Assembly: GCA_015056205.1 (NCBI GenBank)
Contig: SVGS01000012.1
Coordinates: 1 to 64,000 of the forward strand
Source of the DNA: Clostridiales bacterium
GTDB lineage: Bacteria > Bacillota > Clostridia > Christensenellales > Aristaeellaceae
Direction: 5' to 3'
Length of the DNA: 64,000 nucleotides
Every line of letters starts with the position of its first letter. Positions within the stretch are counted from its first letter, which is position 1. The translations under genes and the position numbers were made by a program. Of the stretch, positions 18,701 through 27,455 are shown piece after piece. The notes under the pieces were generated by a model that saw only the letters and a program-made list of their open reading frames with translations, ran no database searches and was not told where the DNA came from.

Positions 18701-19474
18701 GTCGTTGGTCTGCACAATGTCGTTGGCTTCGCCGCAGGGAAGTCCGTTGTTGCTGGAATAGATCGTCTGGACATAATCCCCGTAGTTGATTTCCGCGCTT
18801 TCCGGCTGTTCCGCCCGGGCTCCGGCCGGAATCATGCTTCCGGCGCACAGGCCGGCCGCCAGCAGCAGCGCCAGCGCGGAGGCCGCCCCGTTCCCGGCTT
18901 CCGTTTCCTCCGTTTGATTCCGCCGGGTCAGGCTTCGCAGACCCCTGCTCAGTTTCATCACCAGGAAGAGGATGATCAGAATCACCAGCTTATCCAGCAG
19001 CTCCACATACAGCTGTCCGATGAGCACCGACGGAATGGCGGGGATTCCCTGTTCCTTCATGAATCCGCTCACCGCGTCCCCCCACAGATTGCCGGTGCTG
19101 CCGTTTCCCAGCAGCAGATTGATCGGAAGGCTGATCAGCAGCGTGACAAAAGCCGTCATGGCGCAGACGCTCAGCGTCCCGAAAAATGTATCCAGCGACC
19201 GCTTTTTCCCCGCCAGGCCGACCACAACCGCAATCGCAACGCTGACAGCGCAGTAATACCAGGGATCTCCGCTGGCGATATAAAACAGCAGATTGGTGGT
19301 CAGCCCCACGATCGCCCCGCACACCGGACCGAACAGATAGGCGCAGAACATGGTTCCCGCCGAATCCAGCCACAGAGGCCAGGAATGCGCGTTGCTCAGG
19401 GTACTTCCCGCGTAATTGAGAGCCAGACACAGCAGAACAAACAGACTGTAACCCGGCAGCTTCCACTTCTTCAT
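15734..19474 (-). CDS. Giant membrane sensor: S-component-like domain, propeller, Y_Y_Y, HD-GYP
   Basis: A 1246-residue protein that probably degrades c-di-GMP in response to an outside signal. Residues 1-180 form about five membrane helices resembling transporter S-component/5TM folds (LDSAGTMFCAYLFGPVCGAI). A second hydrophobic stretch (~197-221) leads into two-component-regulator propeller repeats (~235-790, recurring LWIGT and LWVCLYGNGL motifs). A Y_Y_Y domain (~800-905) and a helix (~928-952) follow. The HD-GYP domain (~985-1180) has HDIGK, HHERYDGKGYP and DAFDAMTANR intact. The tail is Glu/Thr-rich. Propeller/Y_Y_Y modules normally sit on histidine kinases, so HD-GYP output is less usual. 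The gene lies 30 bp after the SBP gene. Confidence 0.85.
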   Translation of the reverse strand: MKKWKLPGYSLFVLLCLALNYAGSTLSNAHSWPLWLDSAGTMFCAYLFGPVCGAIVGLTTNLLFYIASGDPWYYCAVSVAIAVVVGLAGKKRSLDTFFGTLSVCAMTAFVTLLISLPINLLLGNGSTGNLWGDAVSGFMKEQGIPAIPSVLIGQLYVELLDKLVILIILFLVMKLSRGLRSLTRRNQTEETEAGNGAASALALLLAAGLCAGSMIPAGARAEQPESAEINYGDYVQTIYSSNNGLPCGEANDIVQTNDGILWIGTYAGLYRYNGREFRWKDQYDSVRNVNCMYVDEEGRLWIGTNDNGLTILINEEVVNVVDQSLGLPANSVRSIVRSSDGYYYIGTTSSMQILTLNCGLKILNTLREVSYADDSAADDRGHVAVVNSSGTLFLMSGGRILCSRQMTGGGEVYKSCTFDEEGHLLVGTTGQQICVYDISKGYFELLRVIPTQELKSIKALYYLENGTLFITADNGIGYLDGAGKIRKINTNEFNNSIDNMQMDYQGNLWFTSSRLGLLRLAPSEFRDIYSTAGMENRVVNSVAEWQGAYYIGTDLGLDVVNLDGTEQLFNRWTQALAGQRIRCLYVDDQDHLWVCLYGNGLLEIEPDGTEHRYNRDDGSFGNRARTVTQLRDGTILAAGDTGISFIRDHRVEDTILYSEGQISSMILTLTELKDGRILAGTDGNGIAVIENRKVVRMLTRADGLSSEVILRTIRDPKTGGVFVVTSNGLCYMNTDDTIRPLNNFPYFNNYDIWIRGMDTLYVMSSAGIYVVDRSELLSGKDGITYDLLDSRRGLNSSLTANSWSWFSEETGELYLPCDTGVFVVNTNRYGANTVAYRMDVRSVRMDGVIRRVERNSPIRMARGVSRLELYPEVVNYTIQEPDIGYYLEGFDTEWTIVPQNSLNTIAYTNLPAGEYTFHLAVYDSHRQNVLAERTYDLVKEKEFYDNSWFIFYILTVPVFTVIWVTGLLMARRQRRMAAELEAANRQAEMGKQTVMAIAGAVDAKDIRTSEHSSRVAKYSRSIAEAYGLSREECDQVEWAARLHDIGKIAIPDNILNKPTKLTDDEYAQMKSHTLKGAQILKDFTLIEHATDGCTFHHERYDGKGYPYGLKGEEIPLYARMIGVADAFDAMTANRVYRKQMGLDVVLGELEKGRGTQFDPQFVDILLKLIRDGVIDLDTMYKNTREAQENMKNSEEKVEETIATGAKNEERTDFFRIDEKNETEAAEKNETETAEEKGTTEQGGGQA

Positions 19475-19504
19475 GTTCTTCCTCCAACGTTCCAGGCTGG
19501 GTTC

Positions 19505-20431
19505 TTACTGCACGCCCAGCTCCTCCGCCCGGGCCTGTGCCGCTTCCAGCCACTGGTGATACAGATCCTTTTGAATGATCTCATCAATGACGCCGTTTAC
19601 GAAGTATATCAGCTGAAGTTCGCCCTTTTTGCCGGCGATCCGGTCCCCCTCAAATTCCTTGTCCAGCAGAAAGCGGATGCCGTCCACCATCATCAGCTTC
19701 TCTTCCGGATGCTCCTGAACATAGGCGGAGCCGGTGGTCAGATCCACGCAGGCCGCGTCCGCCTGGCCCGTCCGGACCGCCTCATAGACTCCCTGGGTCG
19801 AAGGAAGCCGGCGGAATTCCTGATAGTACAGAATGTTCTCCGCTGCCAGGCTTTCCTGCACGGAAACGCTCTGAGCAACCAGAATCCGGTCCGCCAAATC
19901 GTCCACGGTCTGAATGTTCTCCGCGTCCTCCTGCCGGATCAGAATGCCGGATCCGGACATCTCCCCGGTAAAGTAGTATCCTTTGCTCATCTCGTTTGTC
20001 GCCGCCCGGGAAGGCGTAAAGGACAGGGCGGAGATCACCAGATCGCATTCATCCTCCGCCACGGCCTCCAGCACATGGCTGAACTCCATGGGGATGATCT
20101 CGAGCCGGACCCCCATCCGTTCCGCGATGAGCCGGGCCATCTCCATATCCGCTCCGACATACTGATCCTGCCCTTCCCGAGCCGGGTCGATAAACTCCTG
20201 GGGCGGAAAATTAGGCTCTGTCCCGACGCGCAGCACGCCGGCTTCCCGGATCTTGCGCAGCACGCCCTCGGCATAATCCGGAATGCCGCCGGAAATATCC
20301 ATGGATTCCTCCACAAAATTCAGGCTGTTCTCCGTATACAGGATATCCTCACATACCGCTCCGGAGCCGCACAGCGCCATCATCACCGCCAGCAGCAAAG
20401 CCATGCCCTGCAGGATCCTCATCCGCCGCAT
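19505..20431 (-). CDS. Extracellular solute-binding protein, family 3
   Basis: A secreted SBP_bac_3 protein of about 308 residues; members bind amino acids or similar small ligands. A signal peptide (MRRMRILQGMALLLAVMMA) has a Cys near its end but no clear lipobox. The domain begins at GVLRVGTEPNFPPQEF and continues with GADMEMARLIAERMG, DLVISALSFTPSR and DLTTGSAYVQ. An ATG two codons upstream exists, but the one at 20431 has GAGGG at proper spacing. It is the first gene of the sensor operon and no permease is encoded beside it. Confidence 0.85.
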   Translation of the reverse strand: MRRMRILQGMALLLAVMMALCGSGAVCEDILYTENSLNFVEESMDISGGIPDYAEGVLRKIREAGVLRVGTEPNFPPQEFIDPAREGQDQYVGADMEMARLIAERMGVRLEIIPMEFSHVLEAVAEDECDLVISALSFTPSRAATNEMSKGYYFTGEMSGSGILIRQEDAENIQTVDDLADRILVAQSVSVQESLAAENILYYQEFRRLPSTQGVYEAVRTGQADAACVDLTTGSAYVQEHPEEKLMMVDGIRFLLDKEFEGDRIAGKKGELQLIYFVNGVIDEIIQKDLYHQWLEAAQARAEELGVQ

Positions 20432-20809
20432 GCCCATCCCTCATTTCTGCTTCATGGTCATTCCTGTCCGCCCGGATCCCGTTCATGAACCTTCCGTTCA
20501 GCCCGGCTCCGTCAGCCCGGAAAAGTCTTCTTTCACAATGTTTTATTTTATCAGGATTCGGCAAAAAAAGCTACTCTTGCCCGAAAGATCGTCATGGCGC
20601 GGAGCATGAATTCCCCCCTTGCTTATATGAAAGATTCCTTGCGTAAAATGAAGCTTTCATGACTGATTGTTAATGCTTATTTCGCCTTTTTGTAACAAAT
20701 TATTGATATACTGAACTGTCCTCAGGGAATGATCCGGGGCCGTGGTTCGTTGAATGAGTGCGATCCCCCTGTCCCCCCTGGACTTTTCGATCACAAGGAG
20801 GTTTGTACC
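20432..20809. other. Divergent intergenic region (378 bp)
   Basis: No gene. For the minus-strand sensor operon an extended -10 (TGATAAAAT, 20545-20553) is the best promoter candidate. For the plus-strand gene a TATACT lies at 20707-20712 with a weak -35. An inverted repeat ATGAAAG / CTTTCAT (20627-20633 and 20654-20660) lies between them and could bind a regulator. Confidence 0.4.
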
Positions 20810-21259
20810 GTGAAAAAGTACGTCGCGCTTCTGCTGGCTTCTTTGCTGCTCTTCGCGGCGATCCCCGCCCTGGCGCAGGAGGTTTCCTGTCCCGCCGGTG
20901 GCTTTACGCTGACTCTGCCGGATTCTTTTTCCGCCGTCTCTCCCCTGCCGCAGGATCAGGATCTGGTCTTCGCCTGGCAGGGAGGCGGCATTTCTGTTCA
21001 GGGCTATGCCACCGCCATGTCCGGGAAAGTCCGGTTTAACGATCTGTACCAGATTCTGACCGGGCAGGAAACGGAATCCGGCTCTCTGACGATCCGCGGG
21101 GTGGATATGCTCTACGCCCGGGGAAGCGACCAGCGCGGGCCCTATTCTCTCTATATCTGGATGCATAAGAACGTCCGGGTGGAGCTCTACTTCTATTATC
21201 AGAGCCGGAGCGATCTGCTCGATATCGATGAAATGATTCACTCCCTGGTGCTGAACTGA
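20810..21259 (+). CDS. Small secreted protein of unknown function
   Basis: A 149-residue protein with a signal peptide (~1-22, ending ALA-QE) and a compact domain with alternating aromatic and hydrophobic strands. I do not recognise the family. The pattern resembles small PsbP/DUF1795-like folds (FTLTLPDSFSAV and IDEMIHSLVLN at the ends), but that is a guess. The open frame runs 27 codons further upstream, but GTG at 20810 with AAGGAGG 9 nt before it and a following signal peptide decides the start. A strong terminator follows. Confidence 0.7.
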   Translation: MKKYVALLLASLLLFAAIPALAQEVSCPAGGFTLTLPDSFSAVSPLPQDQDLVFAWQGGGISVQGYATAMSGKVRFNDLYQILTGQETESGSLTIRGVDMLYARGSDQRGPYSLYIWMHKNVRVELYFYYQSRSDLLDIDEMIHSLVLN

Positions 21260-21318
21260 GTTCTGCCTGCCTGACCTTCCGGATTCCGGCGCGGTTCCCC
21301 CGCGGGAATCAGCCGGTC

Positions 21319-21366
21319 CAAACGAAAGCGGAGAGCTGTTATGCTCTCCGCTTTCGTTTGGTTTTT
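21319..21366 (+). terminator. Strong rho-independent terminator
   Basis: A perfect 17-bp stem (arms 21319-21335 and 21344-21360), an 8-nt loop and a TTTTTT tract on the plus strand, ending the small secreted protein gene. Confidence 0.9.
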
Positions 21367-21893
21367 TATTTCTCCGGATAGACAATCAGAGACTCCACAT
21401 CATAGCCTTCCAGCTTCTTCCGTCCTTCCAGGCCGGCCAGCTCCATCACGAAGAGGATCCGGACCACCTTGCCGCCCAGACGCTCGATCAGATCTACCGC
21501 GGCCCGGGCCGAACCGCCGGTCGCGATCAGATCGTCCACCAGCACCACCTTCTGTCCGGGCTTCACCGCGTCCTTATGAATTTCGACCTCGGCCTGCCCG
21601 TATTCCAGATCATATTTCTGGGAAAGGGTCTCCCGGGGCAGCTTTCCCTTTTTCCGGATCAGCACAAATCCTTTTTTCGTCCGGTCCGCCAGCGGAGTTC
21701 CGAAGATAAATCCGCGGGATTCCGGTCCGGCCACCAGATCAAAGTCCAGGTCCTTCACCTTTTCTTCCAGCTGATCCAGCGCCAGCTGCAGTCCGTCCGC
21801 GTCCTGCAGGACGGAGGTAATATCCCGGAACAGGATACCCGGTTCCGGAAAATCCGGGATTGTCGTCACATAATCTTCCAGCCTCTTCGCCAT
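21366..21893 (-). CDS. apt: Adenine phosphoribosyltransferase
   Basis: Salvages adenine to AMP with PRPP in the cytoplasm. The 175-residue product has FPEPGILFRDIT, AGPESRGFIFG and the PRPP-binding loop VVLVDDLIATGGSA. ATG 21893 follows GGGAGG; the frame extends upstream but without family similarity. A sigma-A promoter lies ~70 nt upstream. Confidence 0.96.
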   Translation of the reverse strand: MAKRLEDYVTTIPDFPEPGILFRDITSVLQDADGLQLALDQLEEKVKDLDFDLVAGPESRGFIFGTPLADRTKKGFVLIRKKGKLPRETLSQKYDLEYGQAEVEIHKDAVKPGQKVVLVDDLIATGGSARAAVDLIERLGGKVVRILFVMELAGLEGRKKLEGYDVESLIVYPEK

Positions 21894-21962
21894 CGCTGTT
21901 CCTCCCTGTCTGATCTGTCCGTCCTCAGGGCGAGCAGACTTTTTTGCATTTTCAACAACGCT

Positions 21963-21991
21963 ATTATACCATTCCGTGCCTTTGGCCGCAA
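21963..21991 (-). promoter_or_regulatory. apt promoter
   Basis: TTGCGG, a 17-nt spacer and TATAAT on the minus strand, in the gap after the Ig-like protein gene. Confidence 0.7.
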
Positions 21992-22015
21992 CCGTCACGC
22001 CTGTTTTCCGCCGCG

Positions 22016-24412
22016 TTATTTCACGGTGATCTCCGTCGTGGCGGTCACCGGAACCGGAGCGCCGTTGGCTGTGCAGGTCACCTTGATCACGGTTCCGGCG
22101 GCAGCGCCGGGCTGGATGGTCAGCCGTCCTTTCCGGTTGATCACGGCCGTTTTTTCATCCGCGTCCACGCTCCAGCTGACGGTCCGGATACCCGCGTTCA
22201 GCGGCAGAAGCTTCGCGGAGAAATTCACGGATCTCCCCGGCCGGGCGGATCCGTTCCAGCTCAGCTGAACGGACTCCACCGGAATGGCCGCCTTCAGCGC
22301 AATCTGCGCCGCCTTGCCGCCCGGTTCCCGAACGACCAGGTAGCCGTTTCCGGTTCCCAGCGCCCGGACCTGCACCGAGCCGTCCTTCAGATCCGTCACC
22401 TCGAACAGGTTCGGCCGGGTCGTTCTCCAGAACAGGTCCTCCGCCGGCATCTCCTCCGGAATCATCACCGCCCGGACCGTCGTCGGTTCCGCCGCTCCGA
22501 CGTAGAGCATCAGATCGCCGGAATCAATGGAAATCCCTTTGCTGACCGGAACCAGCCGGATGCGCCGGGAAGCCTTTGTGCCGTACGCTTCCGATACCGC
22601 GGTGACCACGACCTCGGTCGTCCGGGTCAGCCCGGAAGCCGCCGTCAGCCGTCCGTCGGAAGTGATGGAGGCCGCCTGTGTCTCCCCGCCGGTTTCCGCG
22701 TCCGTGACCGTCCACCGGAAGGCTTTTTCCTCCGGCGTCTGTCCCAGGTTCTCCCCGGCATACCGGGCCGTCATCCGGATCGACCGTCCGGCGCCCAGCT
22801 CTTCCGCTTCGTCCTCCGCGGTCACGGTCAGCCGGGCGTCCGCCTGCTTCACCGGCGCCTGCTCCGGATCATAGTGAATCTGTTCCGCCAGAAGACGCAG
22901 ATCCTTCATGGTAACGGGAATCAGGCTGTCCTCCTTCATTCCGGCTCCGGTTGCGTAAACATTCAGCGTCAGCAGCCGGTTGTTCCGGCAGTAGGCGATC
23001 TCGCCCATCCGGTATACCTGTTGATTCTGGCCGTCCGTGGTATAGGTGTAAAGCCGGGCGTAATGCCCGTCAATCCGCATGGTTTCCGTCTGCAGGTTCC
23101 GGGCCTTTTCATTGAATACGGTCCCGTCGTAATAGGCCAGCGCTGCCTGGTCGTCCTCCCGGAAGCCGCCTGTGATCGGATCCGTCCGCGCCTCGATGAC
23201 CAGGCCGGCTCCCTCCGCTCCCGTCCCGTAGCCGCGATAGATCCAGCCGTTCTCCCGCTTTTCCGACACGTGCATCTCCCACGCGTCGCCGGAAGGCGCG
23301 GGCACCTGGAATCCGGCTTCCGTCTCCGTGGTGGTTTCCGTCAGCCCGCTCAGCGCCCCGTCCACAATCCGGATCTGGGTCTTGATCGCCGCGCCCGGTT
23401 CCGGGGTCAGGACCAGCGTCAGCGGCTTTCCCGCCGCCGCTTTGCGGCTTACCGTCAGCACGCCGGTCTTTTCATCGATCTCCGCCTCGTTCCCGCTGAC
23501 GCTCCACCGGTAGGTTCTTCCGGCAGCCGCGTCCACGTCCGTCACCCGGTACTGTCCCGTCTGCCCCGGCATCAGCCAGGCCGGACCGGTAATGGAATAC
23601 GCGGTGGCCTGCACCTGGAAGGGCAGGGTCCAGGTCAGGTTCCCGATGCTGCGGAGGATCTTCAGATCGTACATTCCGAATGCATCCACCGTATACAGGT
23701 CCTTTTCCGCGTCCCGGCTCATCCCCGGAAGCGCTTCGGGTTCGATGGCCAGCTCCGTCGCCGGCTGCGCATATCCGGAAATCAGGCAGTAGGAAACATA
23801 ATCCTCACGGACGATGGCGTTCAGCGCCTGCTGAGAGGTGAACTGCTGTCCCGGCTCCATATAGAATACCGGATCCACGTACAGCTCCGTCAGCGAAGGC
23901 GTCTCCGCGTAATCGAGGACGGTCAGCGATTCCTCCTGTTCAAAGGTTTCTCCCGCCGTCTGAAAGCTAAGCCTGAACCGGGCGGTTCCCGCTTCGGTCA
24001 GAAGGCTGTTGTCGATGGCCACCTTTCCGTCCGCCGAAACTGTCACCGCCTCCCGAAGCTTTTCGTCTCCCTCCAGAAATACGGCTTCCGCCCCGTCGAT
24101 CGGATCTCCCGACAGGCTGGCTACGGCAAAGGTCATCTCCCGCGGCGTCACGTTTTCGGGCAGCTCCGCCGTCGTATAGACCCAGGAAAAGAACTGATCC
24201 AGCTCCTCCCGGTTGATCCCATGCGCCTTCTCCGTGTCCGCCGGCGCGGTTTCCGCCGCGGCCGTCTCCGCCGTCTCCGTCTGATTCGCTCCCGTGGTCT
24301 CCGCCGCTTCGGCAGCCGCCCGGCCGCCGCTCCGGACCGGGTTTCCTCCCCAAATCAGCCATCCGGCCAGTACCAGAGCCAGTCCTTTTTGCCATCCCGC
24401 TTTTCCGTTCAT
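22016..24412 (-). CDS. Large secreted protein with bacterial Ig-like domains
   Basis: A 798-residue exported protein. A signal-like segment (~8-28) leads into a Thr/Ala/Glu-rich linker (~30-60). The body is a series of beta-sandwich modules, with Big_2-like repeats recognisable from ~270 (YRWSVSGNEAEIDEKTGVLTVS) and at the C-terminus (SVDADEKTAVINRKGRLTI). Such domains act as spacers or adhesive modules on the cell surface. No LPXTG, S-layer or membrane anchor is seen. The ATG at 24412 has GAAAGAGG upstream; 42 earlier codons lack one. It follows the acidic repeat protein and may belong to the same surface set. Confidence 0.75.
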   Translation of the reverse strand: MNGKAGWQKGLALVLAGWLIWGGNPVRSGGRAAAEAAETTGANQTETAETAAAETAPADTEKAHGINREELDQFFSWVYTTAELPENVTPREMTFAVASLSGDPIDGAEAVFLEGDEKLREAVTVSADGKVAIDNSLLTEAGTARFRLSFQTAGETFEQEESLTVLDYAETPSLTELYVDPVFYMEPGQQFTSQQALNAIVREDYVSYCLISGYAQPATELAIEPEALPGMSRDAEKDLYTVDAFGMYDLKILRSIGNLTWTLPFQVQATAYSITGPAWLMPGQTGQYRVTDVDAAAGRTYRWSVSGNEAEIDEKTGVLTVSRKAAAGKPLTLVLTPEPGAAIKTQIRIVDGALSGLTETTTETEAGFQVPAPSGDAWEMHVSEKRENGWIYRGYGTGAEGAGLVIEARTDPITGGFREDDQAALAYYDGTVFNEKARNLQTETMRIDGHYARLYTYTTDGQNQQVYRMGEIAYCRNNRLLTLNVYATGAGMKEDSLIPVTMKDLRLLAEQIHYDPEQAPVKQADARLTVTAEDEAEELGAGRSIRMTARYAGENLGQTPEEKAFRWTVTDAETGGETQAASITSDGRLTAASGLTRTTEVVVTAVSEAYGTKASRRIRLVPVSKGISIDSGDLMLYVGAAEPTTVRAVMIPEEMPAEDLFWRTTRPNLFEVTDLKDGSVQVRALGTGNGYLVVREPGGKAAQIALKAAIPVESVQLSWNGSARPGRSVNFSAKLLPLNAGIRTVSWSVDADEKTAVINRKGRLTIQPGAAAGTVIKVTCTANGAPVPVTATTEITVK

Positions 24413-24504
24413 ACTGTCAGCCTCTTTCCGTCCTTTCCCGGGTTTCTGATTCCCGGATTGTTCCAGCCGTCTCTTTCCGGCCGCGCGCGTGCGGACTTCT
24501 GAAA

Positions 24505-24533
24505 GCAGCCGGACAGGTAATCTGTCCGGCTGC
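24505..24533 (-). terminator. Hairpin after the acidic repeat gene
   Basis: A perfect 12-bp stem (GCAGCCGGACAG / CTGTCCGGCTGC) with a 5-nt loop, followed by only a weak T tract on the minus strand, between the two large surface-protein genes. Confidence 0.55.
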
Positions 24534-24552
24534 TGCATGATTTTTCAGGCCC

Positions 24553-27402
24553 TCAGGTGGCGTCCGCCCAGACCGCCGTCACCGTCACAACCTCATTCTT
24601 CAGGTAGTACCGGTCGCCGGGGTTGTACTGCGTGTCAGAGGCGGGATTCGGAGCCACCCACTTCTCGTTGTCCTTCTTCACGGTCTGGATATTCCAGTAC
24701 AGGAAGGTGTGGCCTTCCCATTCCGGCGCGTCCAGCAGCTTCGGCGCGTTGGTCAGCACGGAGCGCACCACATAGGGATCGGTCGACCCGTTGATCGTGC
24801 CGCCTTCCGGATAATAGGTGATCACGGAAGGAACCCGCTCCAGCGTCACGGACAGCATAACGCCGCCGCCCCGCGGCACCGTCAGATAATACTGTCCCTT
24901 CGAATTCCGCCCCAGCTTCACCTTCGTGTCGGTTCCGTTGAATGCGTTCTTTACCCGGTATCCGAAGGGCAGGTTCACCTTCATGGTCACTTCGTCGCCC
25001 TGATGGGCTACATTGTATCCCTCATAATCATAGGTGCCCTCGGTCCACAGCTCGCCCAGTTCCGGCTGCTCCACCTTGATGATGTACTGAATCTCCTGCT
25101 CGAATTCCTCATCTGCGCCCAGGAGCTCATACTGCCATTCACCCTTGTCATCCATATAGCTGTGATACCGCTCCGCCAGATTGCCGTTTTCATTCTCCTC
25201 GATTGCCCAGACCGTGAGCGTGACTCCGTCCGTCACTGTCCGCTCATCCAGCAGCACGCTGGCCAGCTCGCCGGACACCGTTCCATCCACGATGACATCC
25301 ATCTTGCTCTTCTCATAGGGCATATCGATGACGATTCCGCCCTCTTCAGCCGTCACATCACCCACGACTTCAATGCGGGTCGTATCTTCCGTTTTTTTGG
25401 ATTCCTCCGTCTGCTTTTCCTTCCAGACATTTCCGAGGCTGTCATACCAGATCACGTCATTCCCGTCAAAATGCCGATACTGCTTAACCTTGATCTCTTT
25501 CCCGTTTTCATCCGTGAAGGTATACCACTTGTAATATTCGTCGTCATTGATCGGCATCTTAATATCCAGGTCTTCTGTTTCCGTTGGTCTCCAACTGGAA
25601 ACCACGATCCCATCACCCGACGAAACCACATCTCCGTTTACGAAAAGATCAATTTCTCCTCCGTTATTGGATGTGCTGATCGCTGTGGCACTCTTTCCGC
25701 CCTTCGCTTCAACCCCGCCGTCCAGAATATCAACGTCCACGGATGTTTTATCATCCTTTACAAAAATGGAAAGCCCTGTAGCGTCTTCTCCGCCTTCCGC
25801 GTAGATTCCTTCGCCGACGGTAACATCAACCTTGCTTTCACCGTTAGCATACACTCCCATACCAATGACATCTTTGTCTCCGGTTACCGAGATGTCTCCT
25901 TCCACGGTGCCCTCAACCGTACTGCCCTTCTCAGCATCGATTGACACACCGGTTGCCAAATAATATCTATCATCCTTTTTTGTTTTTTGAATTGGGTCAT
26001 CTTTCCCCAGCAAGGTTTCATCCTGGGTGACAGAGATAGATCCGCCGACCGTAAAGCTTACGTCTCCGCCGTGATGTGCATTGGCATTAATACCGGTTGC
26101 AAACTGCCCCGCTTTTACATTGAGATCTCCGCCGACCTTGAGCTCCGTTGTTCCATAAAAAGCTTCTTCGTTAGCACCGGTTGCCCTATTTTCTCCCGAG
26201 ACAGAAAGATTCTTTTTGATATCCACCGAGGCCAGCGCGTCGTCACCGGCATACTCCCGTACACCCGTAACAGGGTCGCCTTTTCCATCAGTCTTCTGGT
26301 TTACATTCACATCACCGGTAACTTCGACCCTCGTCTCGCTGCTCTTCACATCGCTGGAAATATTAATGCCTTTTTCGGCAAATTCACCGGTTACATTAAG
26401 ATCGCCATTCACCTTAACCGTCGTCTTCCCGGGAATTCCTTTTGCAACCTCTTTTTTTGCTCTTAGAAATTTGCCGTTTTTATCATAGTATACCTTATAC
26501 CGTGTTCCGTCAGGGAAATGGATCCATTTAAATATCGTTCCCTTCTCATCTCCCTCTTCATCAGAAGGCTTTTCACCACCCACTTCCGCAAACGTAAGAT
26601 CAAGTGCTCTGACTTCTTCCTCGGTTGCATCTTCACTCTCTTCATTATCCAGATCATAACCAACATCAATGCCGCTTCTCTCGGCGTTTATATTCTTTGT
26701 CTCAACCTTTACATTGCCGCCGCCATTATCAATATTAACAGCAATATCTGCTGTAACATTATCGACTTTCACATCGACTCTGCTGTTTTTCCCTTCAGTA
26801 TCAATATCGATTCCGGTAGAAGGATTATCTCCCGTTGCTACAGCTTTTACGTCTCCCGCGTCTACTGTAACATCGCCGTTTTCTGATTCGATATCAATTC
26901 CGGTAACAGCTTTACCGGTTGCTGTTACATCATCGACATCTGCATCCACCGTTCCGCCGTTCTTAGCTTCGATATTGATCGCTTCGTCAGCATATTTCAT
27001 GTCTTTTGCTGTAACATCATCCGCATCCAAGACCACGTCACTGCCATGGTCAGCAACGATATCGATCGCGGATCCTCCCTCAGAGGTCACATCTTCCGCA
27101 TCCACAACCACAACAGCGTCGTGATCTGCATCGATATCAATCGCAGCTTTACCAGCATCCAGATTTGTCGCGGTGACGTCTTCCACATCCACCACCGCGA
27201 CTCCGCCGGTATTAGCGTCGATATCGATCACAGGAACTCCGTCGGCCGATACATCACCCTCATCGACAACTTTCTTTTCCCCGTTATTGACATCCACGTC
27301 AATCGGCGGATCATCCGCCAGCACTCCCGCCGCATAGGACAGCATCATGGTCAGCGCCAGCAGCAGCGCCAGAATCTTTCCAAACTTTCTGTTCAATTTC
27401 AC
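24553..27402 (-). CDS. Very acidic secreted repeat protein
   Basis: A 949-residue exported protein. A signal peptide covers ~1-29. Residues ~30-260 are short imperfect repeats built on AIDIDAD and VVVDAEDVTA, and similar strand-turn repeats continue to ~640 (VEGDISVTGDKDV), suggesting a beta-solenoid. The C-terminal ~90 residues resemble Listeria-Bacteroides (Flg_new/InlB-B) repeats (VITYYPEGGTINGS, GHTFLYWN). Asp and Glu dominate, hinting at divalent cation binding. No anchor motif is visible. The start is GTG with AAGGAG 6 nt upstream. The promoter is strong with a palindrome at its start site. The gene is visibly richer in AT than its neighbours. Confidence 0.75.
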   Translation of the reverse strand: MKLNRKFGKILALLLALTMMLSYAAGVLADDPPIDVDVNNGEKKVVDEGDVSADGVPVIDIDANTGGVAVVDVEDVTATNLDAGKAAIDIDADHDAVVVVDAEDVTSEGGSAIDIVADHGSDVVLDADDVTAKDMKYADEAINIEAKNGGTVDADVDDVTATGKAVTGIDIESENGDVTVDAGDVKAVATGDNPSTGIDIDTEGKNSRVDVKVDNVTADIAVNIDNGGGNVKVETKNINAERSGIDVGYDLDNEESEDATEEEVRALDLTFAEVGGEKPSDEEGDEKGTIFKWIHFPDGTRYKVYYDKNGKFLRAKKEVAKGIPGKTTVKVNGDLNVTGEFAEKGINISSDVKSSETRVEVTGDVNVNQKTDGKGDPVTGVREYAGDDALASVDIKKNLSVSGENRATGANEEAFYGTTELKVGGDLNVKAGQFATGINANAHHGGDVSFTVGGSISVTQDETLLGKDDPIQKTKKDDRYYLATGVSIDAEKGSTVEGTVEGDISVTGDKDVIGMGVYANGESKVDVTVGEGIYAEGGEDATGLSIFVKDDKTSVDVDILDGGVEAKGGKSATAISTSNNGGEIDLFVNGDVVSSGDGIVVSSWRPTETEDLDIKMPINDDEYYKWYTFTDENGKEIKVKQYRHFDGNDVIWYDSLGNVWKEKQTEESKKTEDTTRIEVVGDVTAEEGGIVIDMPYEKSKMDVIVDGTVSGELASVLLDERTVTDGVTLTVWAIEENENGNLAERYHSYMDDKGEWQYELLGADEEFEQEIQYIIKVEQPELGELWTEGTYDYEGYNVAHQGDEVTMKVNLPFGYRVKNAFNGTDTKVKLGRNSKGQYYLTVPRGGGVMLSVTLERVPSVITYYPEGGTINGSTDPYVVRSVLTNAPKLLDAPEWEGHTFLYWNIQTVKKDNEKWVAPNPASDTQYNPGDRYYLKNEVVTVTAVWADAT

Positions 27403-27455
27403 TTTGATCTCCTTCCCGCCGCATAACGGCGTCCCGTGAGAAATAAAGACAGCGC

